From: Ziziphus jujuba
Lineage: Eukaryota > Streptophyta > Magnoliopsida > Rosales > Rhamnaceae
Direction: 5' to 3'
DNA: 64,000 nucleotides
Assembly (NCBI RefSeq): GCF_031755915.1
Contig: NC_083387.1
Span: 15,335,001 to 15,399,000 of the forward strand
The notes under the pieces: model-generated
The model's input: the letters and a program-made list of their open reading frames with translations, nothing else
Databases searched by the model: none
What the model was told of the DNA's origin: nothing
Translations under genes and position numbers: made by a program
Shown: positions 36,445 to 48,777 of the stretch, piece after piece
Layout: every line of letters begins with the position of its first letter
Numbering within the stretch: position 1 is the stretch's first letter

Positions 36445-37160
36445 TGTAACACCCCGACTCAAGAAAACACTTCGAATTCAAATTTTTTAATAAGTTTGAC
36501 CAAGGTTGGCCTAGGTTGACTAAGTGGGTTCCATGATTGACTTTTTATTGTGAGAGGAGTTTCGCCTTGACCAAGATACCATGGCGAAGTACTCATCAAC
36601 ATGAGTTTGTAGACTAATAGTACACCAAAATTGGTGCTGAAATTAGAAAGTTACGGTTAAAAAAGGGTGCAACCCTAGCTGACCAGTGAAATCAAGGTTG
36701 ACTTTTTATTTGTTAGGATTTTGATATTAACTCATGTACCATTGATAGTGTTTGTCGATACGAGTTTATAGACTAGCAACAAGTTTAATTCCTACAACTG
36801 AAAAGTTATGGATCTATAAAATTGTACCTATTTTTCTAGGATTGACTTTATTGGATAGTGGAATATTTAGAACCCCTTGATGGGTTCCATGTGTCACCAA
36901 TTGGCAGTGCCACATGTCACCAATTAATCGAAGTCTCCTACCGTTTTTCCAGCGGACTCGCCAAGATCGGTGCTTTGTAATTAGCGGTCGGTGTCCACTT
37001 CGCTTGCCGATTTTCTGGTAGTCACTAGCTAATTCTTTCATCCTCTCCCTTTAATTTGAGCCTCATGAAGCTAATGGTAGCCTCCATTTGCCTCAGTTCG
37101 AGCTTGTATGTGGCATACAAAGAGAACGAGTTTGGTTGTGGTTTCCAATGGAAAATGTCG
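36445..37160 (+). mobile_element. Partial LTR of the TGTAAC family
   Basis: It starts TGTAACACCCCGACTC and runs parallel to the solo LTR at 53204: GTTGACTTTTTATTG-type blocks, GGCGAAGTACTC, CGATACGAGTTTATAGACTAG, AAAAGTTATGGAT, and a region of the type CCACATGTCACCAATT. The 3' portion is not recognisable beyond about 37160. No duplication of the flank was found. Confidence 0.65.
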
Positions 37161-38126
37161 AGCCTTGTGTAACAATTTGTAAATCATTTTGGTATCTTGT
37201 AAATCAATTTGTAAATGTCGAGCCTTGTTTGTGAATTAAATCATTTTGTAATTTGTAAGGAGGATAATTGAGACATTAGTTGAGAGAGGTTCAATGGCAA
37301 ATTGATGAAGATTGGTTCTATTTGGTATTTTGTAAGGTTTGTGGGAATGAAATGAAATGAACACAATGTTCATAATTTTTGGGGTGCCAATTATATTTGA
37401 GGGAATCATGTCTTTATGTTACTTATTCAAGCTTCAAATTTTGCCCTTAAACATATGATGAGAATAAATAGAGCAAACAAGTTTTGTTATGGTTTGATTG
37501 TGAGGTTCTTTTTATTATTTTAAAAAAAAAAAAAAAACTAAGTTGTCGTCCTTTTCCAAAAATATCCAAAAGGAATAAGTTTTGGGTGCTTCCAAAAAAT
37601 TTTTGTAGTTAAAGAGAATTAAAGTTATCTGATAAGTTTTTGGGCATCATTTCTTTTGAATTTAAGCAACATAATTTATGATCAAGTGTTTTGTCATAAG
37701 GAAGCCCTATTTTTATATGAGTTGAAATGTGGTTTTTTAATTGATAATTGGATTGGAGATTAGTGATAAGTTGTTTTCAAGGATGTGGGATAAATAAGTT
37801 TTAGAAGGTCATTTTGTTTTTAGTGATTTGTTTATGTGAGGGAGTATTAGTTACTTCAGCACATAATCATTCATCTTTAATACAAAGTTTCCTTCTAGTT
37901 TTTATTTACATTTTTCATTTTCTTTTTTAATTGAGTTTTTCTTTTCTAGCGTACTAATTACAAGCCGATAAAGGCCTTTTGATCTTAAGCTTTGTTTTTA
38001 ATCTACATCAATGGAAAGTTGAACATCATATCAAGTATATGAAGCTTTTACTTAATTGCAAGGCCTTAATTATTGTGAATCCATCTAGTGGCATGAGTTT
38101 AATGGTGGAGATTGGTTTTCCACACA
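37161..38126. other. No supported gene; local 80-base duplication at the start
   Basis: Near 37140-37230 a segment containing AATGTCGAGCCTTGTGTAAC is partly repeated as AATGTCGAGCCTTGTTTGTG. The rest is AT-rich DNA with no recognised domain. Confidence 0.5.
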
Positions 38127-38131
38127 CATAC

Positions 38132-40880
38132 TGATAGGACCCACCACGGGAACTCTCCCAGGATCTCTCGGGTGGTCCCGCCTAGTAAAGTTCCACTTGA
38201 CAATCCCTAAAGGATATCCAATATAAATCTACAATTATGGTCAATAACTACAGCCCATCATACTGCAGGCCATAACAACCCACATATATATAATATGGTC
38301 AATACTGTCCAATAACTAGATCAAAGCATTCTAAGAGTGTTTATAAACTCATAAGAAACAACTGAAACAAATAAGTCTAGAAAGATAAAGATAATAGAGA
38401 AAGACAAGTACTGCTGCTGTGCTAGAATGCATGGAATAACAGGCAGTGCACAAAATAGACTGCCAAATAACTACCTGAACCTAGGGGAACAAATTTAAAA
38501 CAAATAAAACATGAGATAAGATATCCCAATAATTGGCATAAGATAATAAGAAAATAATATTTTATTTCCATAAAACTTTCTCTCAAGATCTCCCGTTCTA
38601 CTCTTTTGAAAGGTTTCCCATTTAAAAATTATTTCATAAAACCCAAACTTGTACTCCGAGTCAATATCATAAAACTGATACTCAAATAGTATAAAGCGAA
38701 TGATCATTATAATATTATAAAATGTTTTAATCATGATATAAATATTTAGCATAAATGATATAGACATAATTTCTCAGAATAATTATGAAAATGCAATAAA
38801 AACCACTAAAATAAGAAGAACCAATAATATAACCAAAAACATGAATAGTATACCATACGATATACCTAGCATTGTCAAGCGATGCACAATGTCTCAGAAT
38901 ACCACTAGACAGTAAAAGAAATAAAATCTATGGGATAAACCTACCTCACGACCCTTAGCATCCTAAGGTGACGTGGCAATATAAACTTGTGGGTTAATTC
39001 CAATCTCACGGCCCATGGCAATAATAAACTTGTGGGATGAACCCAACCTCATGGTATCATGGCAAACCCGCACGCTATAATATAATACTGATCTAAAACA
39101 CTGTACTTTATGGTACACCCATTAAAATAATCAATATCATATCCATAAAACAATCTTTATAAGATCATACCCTTCCAAACAATATTATATCATAAAACGT
39201 AATTTCATATTTAAATTCAACCGTTCGTTTAAATATTCCAAAAATTCCAAATCATCTTTTCATGCCAAAACTATAAATACCATAGTGAAATATATATCAC
39301 TATAAACTAATTTTAAGCATATAAAATTATAAAATATTCGAACATGCTTAAAATCATAAAATTTTCAATCTGCTTTCTCAAATCAATTATTTTCCAAAAT
39401 AATTTAAAACCTCAATTCAAATACCAAGATATTTAAATGCTACAAGTCCATTTATGAATTCATTAGAATTGAAAACCATTTAAAATATTGTTAAAAGTCA
39501 CATCAAATGATAACATATATATGTAAAAGCAAATCCTCATACATGCATAAAATAAACATTTAAATTAAATAATATGTATATGTAAAATACTCAAACCACA
39601 TATATATTATACTACATGCCCAAAACATTTTAAAATGATATAACCACTCACAGTATTATAGATGCTCACTTTTATTCCCTTGTAGGATCGCATCCAGGCT
39701 CAACTCAAGTGTCTGTAATATAATATGATATAATATAATATTTTTCAGACTCCAAAAACTAAACCAAACACATTTGTGAGCACCAAATGTCTTAAAATAA
39801 TTTGTATAACTATAAACTTACATAAATTGGATATGGACGGGTCTAATTATATTGCGTACCCTTAGAATTCAGTATCCAAAATTAGGATTTTTCACCCAAA
39901 AGCTAATCTTTCAAAATTGAACATTTTAATGGGTCTTAATAATATCTAATTTCACTAATCTAACTTCAATTTTGTCCAATTTGAACAATTTTATCCAAAC
40001 ACAGTCCAAATTTATTCGGTATTTAACTAATTGACCTAAAAATAAAAAATTTATCAAACAATGTCCAAAATTCACAAACTTTATATCTACAAAAAGCCCA
40101 AGAGATAAGAAACACAATGGTGTGTTCAGCTTGGCTCACCATGTCTCCGATGGCTGGAAAACTTGATGGAAATCTCAACAAAACTCCTTGTTGATGTATC
40201 TCTCAAACGGTGAGAAATATTGGCAAATGGATCTGGAAATCAGTTTAGAAGGTCCAAAAATGAGGGCAGAGGTGCATAGATTGGCCTAGAATGGCGGAAA
40301 AACAACCAAATCGTAGAAAATGCAAGACGATCGCCATCGACTTTAAACAGCTGATCCTAGCATGTTGGCCGACGGTTTAGCTGGAAAATTGACCAGCTTG
40401 GTCGTCAAGAGGTGGGCAACATGGGTGGCTAGGATGTGTAGCTAGATGGTGGCCGGAATTAGACAAAATGACAATGACACGGTTGGGCATTAAAAGGTTC
40501 AAAACGATTCGGTTCGGACTCGTGGGTTTAGGAAGAAATTCTTGGGTTTTGGGGGGATAAAATAGGTATTTTGGAACTTATTTCCTATTAGACACACTTT
40601 CTAACATTTATATAGAGCCTTGAATCACTAACAAACAAAAACTTGGGACTGGTTTGGACACTGATATAAAACTGATATTTAAAACTTCTCATAACCATAA
40701 CTTTTTATCCATAATTCAGAATTTGACGTGCCACCAATCTATGAACCCATATTGATGAGCTCTATACAATGGTACCTCAGTCAAACCAAAATCTTGACCA
40801 TAGAAAAAGTCACCTAGACCCACATATAGTCCACTTAGTCAAACATGTACAATAGGGGTATTTTGGTATGGATTGTTACA
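38132..40880 (-). mobile_element. Solo LTR of the TGTAAC family, with 5-bp target duplication
   Basis: On the minus strand it starts TGTAACAATCC at 40880 and ends GGGTCCTATCA at 38132. The flanks are identical, CATAC at 38127-38131 and at 40881-40885. There is no primer-binding site, polypurine tract or coding sequence, so the 2749 bases are best read as one LTR left by LTR-LTR recombination. It shares its 5' part with 30426, 36445 and 53204, and its end with the solo LTR at 56496. Confidence 0.85.
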
Positions 40881-40885
40881 CATAC

Positions 40886-41285
40886 ATTAGGAATAATAGC
40901 ATATTTAATGGAAAATGAAATAGGGAATTGCATATTTACTTGGAAGTTATTTCATGATTATAATTGAATTTTTTGATACACCCAAAATTATATTACGTAC
41001 TTCTTGTTTTATGTTTTTAATAGTTAAAGTAGTCGTTTTTATGTTTTAAATTTCTATGTTTAATATTTACTTTTTCTCAATTATGTCTTTTAAGTTTGTC
41101 TTAAACTTTAGTGCAAAGTCTTGAATCCTTATCTGCATTAGAATTTGTTTTAAATTAGGGTTGTTTTAAGATTTTAGTTATTTTGTATTAATGCTTTAAT
41201 TTGCAATGCTTGCTTTAGTTGTTAAAAGTCTCTTTTATGAAATAAGTGATTTTGCTTGAGGACAAGCAAATGATTAAATTTGGGG
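40886..41285 (+). mobile_element. 3' end of the internal region of an LTR retrotransposon
   Basis: The segment ends with a stretch containing TTGAGGACAAGCAAATGATT and AAATTTGGGGA, a signature found just before the 3' LTR in many plant Gypsy elements, with the purine run serving as the polypurine tract. No coding sequence remains; part of its left side is separated by the solo LTR at 38132-40880. Confidence 0.45.
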
Positions 41286-43007
41286 ATGTGCTTAGTGATC
41301 ATTTGTTCACCAATCTAGCCTATTCTAACTTAATTATTTCTTTGTATTCTCAAGCTTTTTGTTATTTTTCTTTTTGTAGAAAAAGTTCTTTTATAGGTTT
41401 TCAAATAATAATTAGCAAAAATTGAAGTTTTGGATCAAATTGGAGCTTTTCCTCGAAGTCAAAATCTAAGACTAAAGCAAGACCCCATGAACTTAACATG
41501 CACACTAAAATTCGCAAGGTACATGTGCCACCTAGCTTCCACGAAGGAGAAAAAGTACTTGAAGTGTACATTGAAATTTTTGAAGTGTACACTAAAGTGT
41601 TTGAAGTTTATACCAAAATCCTTGAAGTGCACACACTTGGACAATTTTAACATAAAGAAAGGAAGTGGCATTTAAACTAATTTGTTCAAAGTTTACATGC
41701 CTATATCTGATGCCATATAAATTGGACCTTTTTGATGGCTTAAGTGTTGCCTCCCTTGATCATTTATCTCTAAGCTTGAGTTTTTTTAATGAAACATGTG
41801 ACTTGCATATGTCCATTTTTAATCATAGCCTTGTGATCAAGATCAAAGGACTGCTATTGAAATCTTACTGGGGTAAAAATAAGGGTGACTCCCAAGAAGA
41901 ATATATATTCTAGTAAAAAAGGCACGTTTGAGAAGGAAGCAATAGAGAAAGGAAGAAGGTAAAGAGAGAAATGAATATTAGATATAGATGCTTTATGGAT
42001 TTGGAGGAGTCTTGAAGAGGCAAAAGGTTTGGGTTTGAACCTGGTTTAGTCACCAATTTCCTAAGACTTTTGTTGTTTTCTTCATCTTTTCTTTTTCCTT
42101 TTATTAATTTTTATTATATTAGAATCTCTTTGGGTAATTTTTATTGGATAATGTTAAAGACAATAAAACTCTATTTAGTTCTTATATTTGATTTTTCTAA
42201 GTATATGTGTGGCTAGTTCTTCTGATCTAAGACCTTGATGTAGCCTAAATGATTAATGGAATAAACATGATTGGTTTATTTAAATGTGATTTTCTTTCCT
42301 TTTAATTGTGTAACTTTGTTCTTATTGAAACTAAACACTTAACTAATTGGAGTCTAATTAGCTGTGGTCTAGATTCTTACATTATAACCTTGAAATAGGA
42401 TAGTTGATGAATTGGGCTCTAAGTGAACACAACCTAATTACCAATTGAGCTTGAAAGAGCCTTTTAGGTAGTGAGTAACATTAACTAGGTCTTAATGAAG
42501 TTTGAGATATTCATTTAAGAATCGGGTATTCGCTTAATGGGTAAAATAATTAGCCAAATTAGGAAGAGATTCCAATTTGCTGGTGATTATCCTTAATTCT
42601 ATCTCAACCTTGAGAGAGGGAGCTAGATGAAATTAGAAGCTCTCGGTTAATAATTGGAAAGAAAGGAAGTTTTAATTATCAAGTAAGGAGTTCAATTGAA
42701 AAGGTTTAGAAGAAGTCAAGGTCTTAGAAATCTAATTCTTGAATTATCAAATTTTACTTGTTGATGTTGTGATTATCTTTAAACTTGACAATTTTAGAAG
42801 TTAATTTAGTGTAGAGTTTTATTTTGGTCAATTTTATTATTTTCCATCAATTATGAAATTAATTTCCTAGATAAAATTGGCTAGTGAAAATCTGTTGTAC
42901 TTATTGGAGCACATTTTCATGGTTAAACAACAATTTTCAAGGGAATAATATTCTACACTCTTTCTTTATTACTTGAATGATCTGTGCACTTGTGGTAAAA
43001 TATCACA
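41286..43007 (+). mobile_element. Probable LTR following the Gypsy 3' region
   Basis: It starts TGTGCTTAGTGATC just after the purine tract and may end near ATCTGTGCACTTGTGG...ATCACA at about 43007, a sequence typical of Gypsy LTR 3' ends. No second copy or target duplication was found in the window, so the edges are tentative. Confidence 0.4.
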
Positions 43008-43079
43008 CTAAGGCTTCTACTTTGGTTACCAAGGATTTTATAATATTTTTGGTTATGATAATCACTCCAATCAGTTCTA

Positions 43080-44314
43080 AGTCAAAATGTCTTCTTGAGG
43101 GGGCAGTATCACTTCAAGATCATCAAGGAGTCGGGTGCTTAGAGTATTAACTAATTCATTGAGCTCTAAAAGTAGATCATCATCTTCCTCACATCAAAGG
43201 GTTCCTAAGAGTTGATATGAAAACAAATTATTTTTGGTGATGATGCGTGGGCCGAAAAATTTGTATATTTGAAAACAGCAATGATTTTTACCTTGGTGAT
43301 ATTTTTTACTTGAAGACTTAAAAGGATGAGACTTGATGATGGTTCAAGCAAGTTTGGGGCATCTTTATCATATGTTCAGCAAAGAAATGTTTTGTTGTAA
43401 GTGAAGATATGTGAAGAACTATATAATGGCTTTAGGAAGAAATTACCTGCATAGGAGGTTATGGGTTTTAGTGAGAAGAAGATTTCACCAGTTTCAAGTT
43501 TGGAAGAACCTGTTAGCAAGAATGTTATGTGTTAGATTAGTTTTGGAAGAAAGCATAAGACGGAAGAAAATTTTAGCTTACCTCATTCAAGTTGCCTTCT
43601 CTAACATGTTTGTCAATTGTTTGCTGTTCCAAATCTTTACTTGATGCTTGGTCATCTAAGTGTTCATCCATGTTTTCTTCCAATTCTTCACTCATAGAAT
43701 GATTTTCTTAATTTTGAGAATGAGTGTGAAAAGCATGTGAATCTTGAGCTTTGGAGGAACAAGGCTTCTTCTACAAAAACAAATAATGTCTGGGAGGCAA
43801 TTAAGTGGAAAATAAGATAATGAGTAAAGTTTTTACTTGGGCAATGGATTTGATTTGAGGTATGAGAGCTTTGTCACATGAGATGTCATAGTAAGAAATT
43901 TCAATAGCATGATACAATCCTACTGATTTTTAATATTCACCAAAACAGGGTTTAAGTCTATTGTACCATGATTCATTGAGAAGCTGAGTGGGGCAATTAT
44001 AAAGGTTTGGCACTTGTCCAATGACTCCAATCTAGTTTGTCTTTTGAATCAAAAGGAAGAAGCTTAGAGTGATGATTTATGTCATAATTATAACCATATT
44101 AGACTTCAGTTAAAATATTCGTTTTGAACTTTAGACCAAGAAAATATTTTTCTTTATCTTTATCTTTGGGAGTTAAAGGTAAGTTGGATATATTTTCAAA
44201 ATAATTAACAATGGAAACTTTCATATTGTCTGCAAATAATCTAGATTGACTGAGTTTCAAGGCAACCTTTATTTGTTTGGAGTCTTTGGAATTTTTAGGA
44301 GCCTTAGGAGGCAT
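43080..44314 (-). pseudogene. Unclassified coding remnant
   Basis: A frame starting MPPKAPKNSKDSK at 44314 runs 71 residues. In-frame or near-frame continuations downstream on the minus strand are interrupted by stops, and a second acidic open stretch (MSEELEENMDEHL) lies near 43690-43580. The pattern suggests a broken repeat-derived protein, possibly of a retroelement. No domain was recognised and no function is proposed. Another possibility is chance open frames in AT-rich DNA. Confidence 0.2.
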
Positions 44315-44624
44315 GATCTGTATAAAAATTTCAAGAGTAGATAAATATGGTTAATAAAACTCTCAGGTAAGAGTAGATAAAAATGGTTAATAAAACTCTC
44401 AAGTATCAATTCAAATAAGGAAGAGAAGAATATTTGAATGTGAATTATTTGCAAACTTTTTTTGGTCGAAATACTAGTGTGAAGAAATTTTATCCTTTTT
44501 TTTTTTTTTTGGATGTTTGCAAAGCATATTTTATTACAAATAGTTGGTCTTAAATGTTGAAACTTGGAGTTTGCATGGCCAAAGTATTAAAATTTTATTA
44601 TTCAAAGATGTTGGTCTGGGGGGG

Positions 44625-44990
44625 TGGGGCCGGGGGGAAAGCAGGTGTTGGGGGGTCACATGTGCGTGTGCACATGTGTGTATATATATATATATATGTA
44701 TGTATGTATACGAAGATTTATTAGTGCGTGTGTATGTATGTGTGTGCACACATGCGTGTGTGGGTGCATGCACACGCACATAAGTGGGATGGGTGCTATT
44801 ATGTACATATGAATGTATTATGTATGTATATGAAGATTTATTAGTTACATGATTTGGGGGTACATGCAAGTGCTTGTGCTTGTGTGTGTATGTATGTGTG
44901 CACGTGTGTGTGTGTGTGTGTGTGTGCATATGGGATGGGTGCCAGTCGTCTAAATGTATGTATGTATTTATGTATGTATATGAAGATTCA
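44625..44990 (+). repeat. TG/TATG-rich minisatellite
   Basis: Two to three degenerate units of about 120-150 bases recur. Each holds a TATGTATATGAAGATTTATTAGT-like block, a (TG)n stretch with alternating CACACG/TGTGCG segments, and GGGATGGGTGC. Long runs of alternating purine and pyrimidine could adopt Z-form DNA. The open frames seen across it on both strands are low-complexity and are not genes. Confidence 0.85.
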
Positions 44991-47900
44991 TTAGTTATAT
45001 GATAAATATTCATGGCCACGTGGAATTTCTGGTTGGTTGACTGCTTTAGGATACATGAGAAATGAATTAATGAGAATTAAAGCTAAATTATGTGGGTAAG
45101 TGATACACATGTGAATTCATAATAAAAGGGATCCGTGTTTAATGGACAAGATTACGAGGTAAAGTAGGAGGAGAGTGGCGAGTTGCTATCTCCCTGTGCC
45201 TTTCTGTTTATATTGGGTGTTTTGGTTATAAAAAGATCTTCCTTTAAGCAAAAAAAGATTACTAGGTAAAGTAATTGGAGTTTTAAATTAAATGGGTTTC
45301 ATGGCTATTGCGGGCATGCATGAAGAATTAATTTTTAATGGGTCTCGCAGGTGGACCAGATTTTTAAAAGAATTTCATGGCAAAAATATTAAATTTGAAA
45401 GAAAAAGGAAAGAGAAATAAAAAAATACCTTATTTTTTGAAGCTTCAACAATAATGGTTTCAAGAAAGAGGAATTTTCAATGTGGAGATAAAAGCTAAAA
45501 TGGAGAATTCAAGATTACAAGGGGTTTTTGAGTTTCTAGTATGAAAATTTTGGGTATTTGGTTTTTATTGTGATTTTTGAGAAATAAGAATGGCCATGGA
45601 AAGAAAGGGTGGAGGCTAGGGCTTATGTTTGCAGAAGATGATAGTAAAAAACCATATCACCTGATTTTAATCTAAGGGCCAATGTTTAGTATTCACCCAA
45701 AAAAAAAAAAAAAAAGGGCCAATATTTATTCAATTTTTACCTTTTATTCAATTTTTACTTTTTATTTTTGCATATGAAGTAAAAATTGAGGGGACAATGT
45801 TTGACCCAGATAAATACTTGATCTTGTGATAGCAAAAGGTTGACCCTTAATATAACCTTTTTAGATCAATCTTTCGGTTCAACTTTTTAAGGAAAAAGTG
45901 TTGGGTTTAAATGTTGGGATTAACCACTTTTCTCAAAATTAAGAAACACATTTTTAGTGTATAAAATGTTGAGCCTTTTATTTTTCTTTAATTGGAGAAC
46001 AATATTTTTAACAGAATGTTGAGCCTAAAAACTAATTTTTCTTGAGGTAAAAATTTATTTTTCTTGAGGTAGGAACGACCTTTTGGAACAAAATGTTGAT
46101 CCTAGTTTTTAAAATATTTTTTATGGCAAAGATGAAGGATGAACATCATAGATATAAATGTTAAGTCAAAGGTATTACTTTTTGTAAGAGTCATGAAAGT
46201 CTATTGGTTTTTAATGAAGAAATATTATTGGTTTAGGATTTTTAAAGATAAGAATCCTATTCTTATTGGAATTACTTATATACACACACATACTCAGACA
46301 CACATATTCTCTCAACAAAAATCATCAATCAATCATTCAAGCATCCAAATTTCTAGAATTTCCATATGTTTCTAGATTTCTTTAATTTGTTCATCATTAT
46401 CTTATTCAAATTTTACTTATAAAATCCTTTTTAATCTTAAGTCAATAAAAGAACCTATTGAAAAGTTATTTCCTATTTTTAATTACAATTGCTTGTTAAA
46501 AGTTAGATTTATTTGCGAAAATATTATTTTTCCTTTGAATTTTTGACATTTCAAAGGTGGCACGCTTTTATGCACTTAAGGACTTTGATTATTGGTTAAA
46601 TAATTAACACTATAATTTTATTTATCATATGTTTACTACCGGATCTATCTTTATTAGTATCAACATCATTATTTTATTTTGTTACAAGTAACCTATATAT
46701 TGTAACCACTCATTGAGTATCACCGTTACCCAGCCCTCCATTTTCTTTTACAGCTAGCTATAATCTTCTTTCTACTGGTTCTAATATCTCTAGCAAGGTG
46801 ATAGGGAAAACTACCATATTGCTTTTCTGGTTGTTTTCGATCCTTTTCTTGCTCACAACAATAGGGTTCTTTTACCCTATATGCTTATTTGAATTAATTA
46901 GACATTTATAAAATTTACTACTAGTTGTGAACTAGTTTCCCTGACATGTAGGTAGATGTGAACCCTTATGCTTTAAATTTGGTATTTTAAGATTAAGGTT
47001 GAACTTGTAACTAGAAACTTGTATGGATTTTATTAGTTATGCTTTGAAATTTTTATTCTAGTATGACTTTATGATAGTTGGGAGATGGAAAAGTAGGATC
47101 CATTTTTGGATCCTCACAGTATTAAAGATGTTTTAATAAAACAATAAATCAAACCCATCTTTCTAAAATACTAATAATTCATCATTTTACTACAAGGCTT
47201 ACTACAAAATTTACTTTTAAAATAAACTTTTCACTGAAAAGTTTTCAAAACTTAATTAATGGGTATATTGCATATAAACTCCACAAAAATTGTACTAATT
47301 ATAATTTAAATGATGACTTTTTAAAACCTAAAAGGAGTTGATTATGGCCTATTCAATATGGTTTTGCAAAGCAGTTTTTTGTTTTATAAAATTTAAAAAT
47401 GAACAAGGTAAATTTGATTTTGTATTTTGAAAATTTAAAAACATGTCGTGTAATATATTTAAAATTTTAATGAAAACGAAAATGGCACAATTATGTTTGG
47501 TAAATGTTAACCATAGTATATATTGATATAGAAAGAAAAAATCCTTATTATTTAAAATGAAAAAAAGTGTTCATATTTATATATGATATATGTTATATCT
47601 TTATGAAATATATATTTTAATATAAAATAATAAATGTTATCTATTCCCTATAATATTAATATTTTTCAAATACATGTAAAACATCTTTTGGGACATTTTC
47701 TAAATTTATTTATATTTGTGAAAATGTTTTCAACTTTTTTTTTTCTAAATTCAATATTTCAAAAATGATTGTAAAATGCATTTTTGGTCATTTTTCAATT
47801 TGTAAAATAAAAAATTGTTTTGCAAAATAATATTGAACAGATCCTTATATTTTTTAAACCAAAGAGATCAAATAATATTTAAATCAAACTTAAGGGGAAA

Positions 47901-48547
47901 CAGATGAATTTAACCTTTTAATTAATTATAATTTTGAATATAAAAATTTAATATTTAATATTTGCATTTTAAGTTGAACTTTTGTAATGTTAATTATTAC
48001 AAAATGAATGGACTTCCAAAGCAAATTTTTTTTCGAAATTTTAAAAGAAATGCAATTGCTTATGAAACAAAACATTTATGAGCTTCCTTTAGAAATTCAA
48101 TACACACGGAAATTTGTAAATGAAAGGAAAAAAAAAGAAAAAAGTAAAGAGAAAAATGCAAAAACGAAATGAACTTTTTAAAACTTATGGTATGTTTGCT
48201 TGATGGATTAACAGATGGTGGAATTATAATACATATTCTTAAAAATTTATTACTTTTAATTTGGTTGAACTTTTAAAATTAAGTTTTTTTCTTATGGAAT
48301 CATAATTATTCAAAATAAGAAATTTTTATTCTTTTTAAAAAGTTCAAAATCTGCTTTTTCTGAAAGGAATAGAAAAATATGTTACTTTACATTATTTTTC
48401 TTCTTTCATGTTTCCAATTTTTTTTTTCGGCCACTTTTTTTGCACAATTTTTCATTATTGTTACTAAACTGAAGAATAAGAATTATCCTATACAACTACT
48501 TTTTATTCATAATACTAATTTTTATTTCTTAGAAATTACCATTATTC
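44991..48547. other. AT-rich DNA, no supported gene
   Basis: Only short open frames are present. The 46700-47120 part has a region (GTAACCACTCATTGAGTATCA near 46700, GGATCCTCACA near 47110) that loosely resembles an LTR 3' end of the TGTAAC family, too weakly to call. No other structure was recognised. Confidence 0.5.
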
Positions 48548-48552
48548 TAACC
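48548..48552 (+). repeat. Copia target-site duplication, left copy
   Basis: TAACC here is repeated exactly at 56793-56797, directly outside the other LTR. Confidence 0.9.
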
Positions 48553-48777
48553 TGTAAGTTTCTTAACCACTGAGTAAAAGAAGGTAAAAGAAACTTGCTT
48601 TACACATAATGTAATACATTTATAAATACATGATGTAGACTTATCACTAACCTCTACACACTTATCAAAACACAACGTAAACTTAACCAATACAATAATA
48701 TAATATACATCATAACAGCTAACAGCTTTCAACACTTATCCCAAGACACTTAAGCAACCTAATGCTTTACGCTATCA
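48553..48777 (-). repeat. Copia 3' LTR
   Basis: 225 bases, TG...CA. Against the 5' LTR I count about 16 substitutions and one 3-base indel, about 93 per cent identity, mostly transitions. This marks the insertion as old but not ancient. Confidence 0.93.

Noticed and set aside
44534..45019. 161-codon minus-strand frame rich in His and Thr
   Set aside because: It is the translation of the TG/CA minisatellite and has no non-repetitive core.
46690..47110. Solo LTR of the TGTAAC family
   Set aside because: There is only weak similarity near the presumed end, and no start, matched termini or target duplication.
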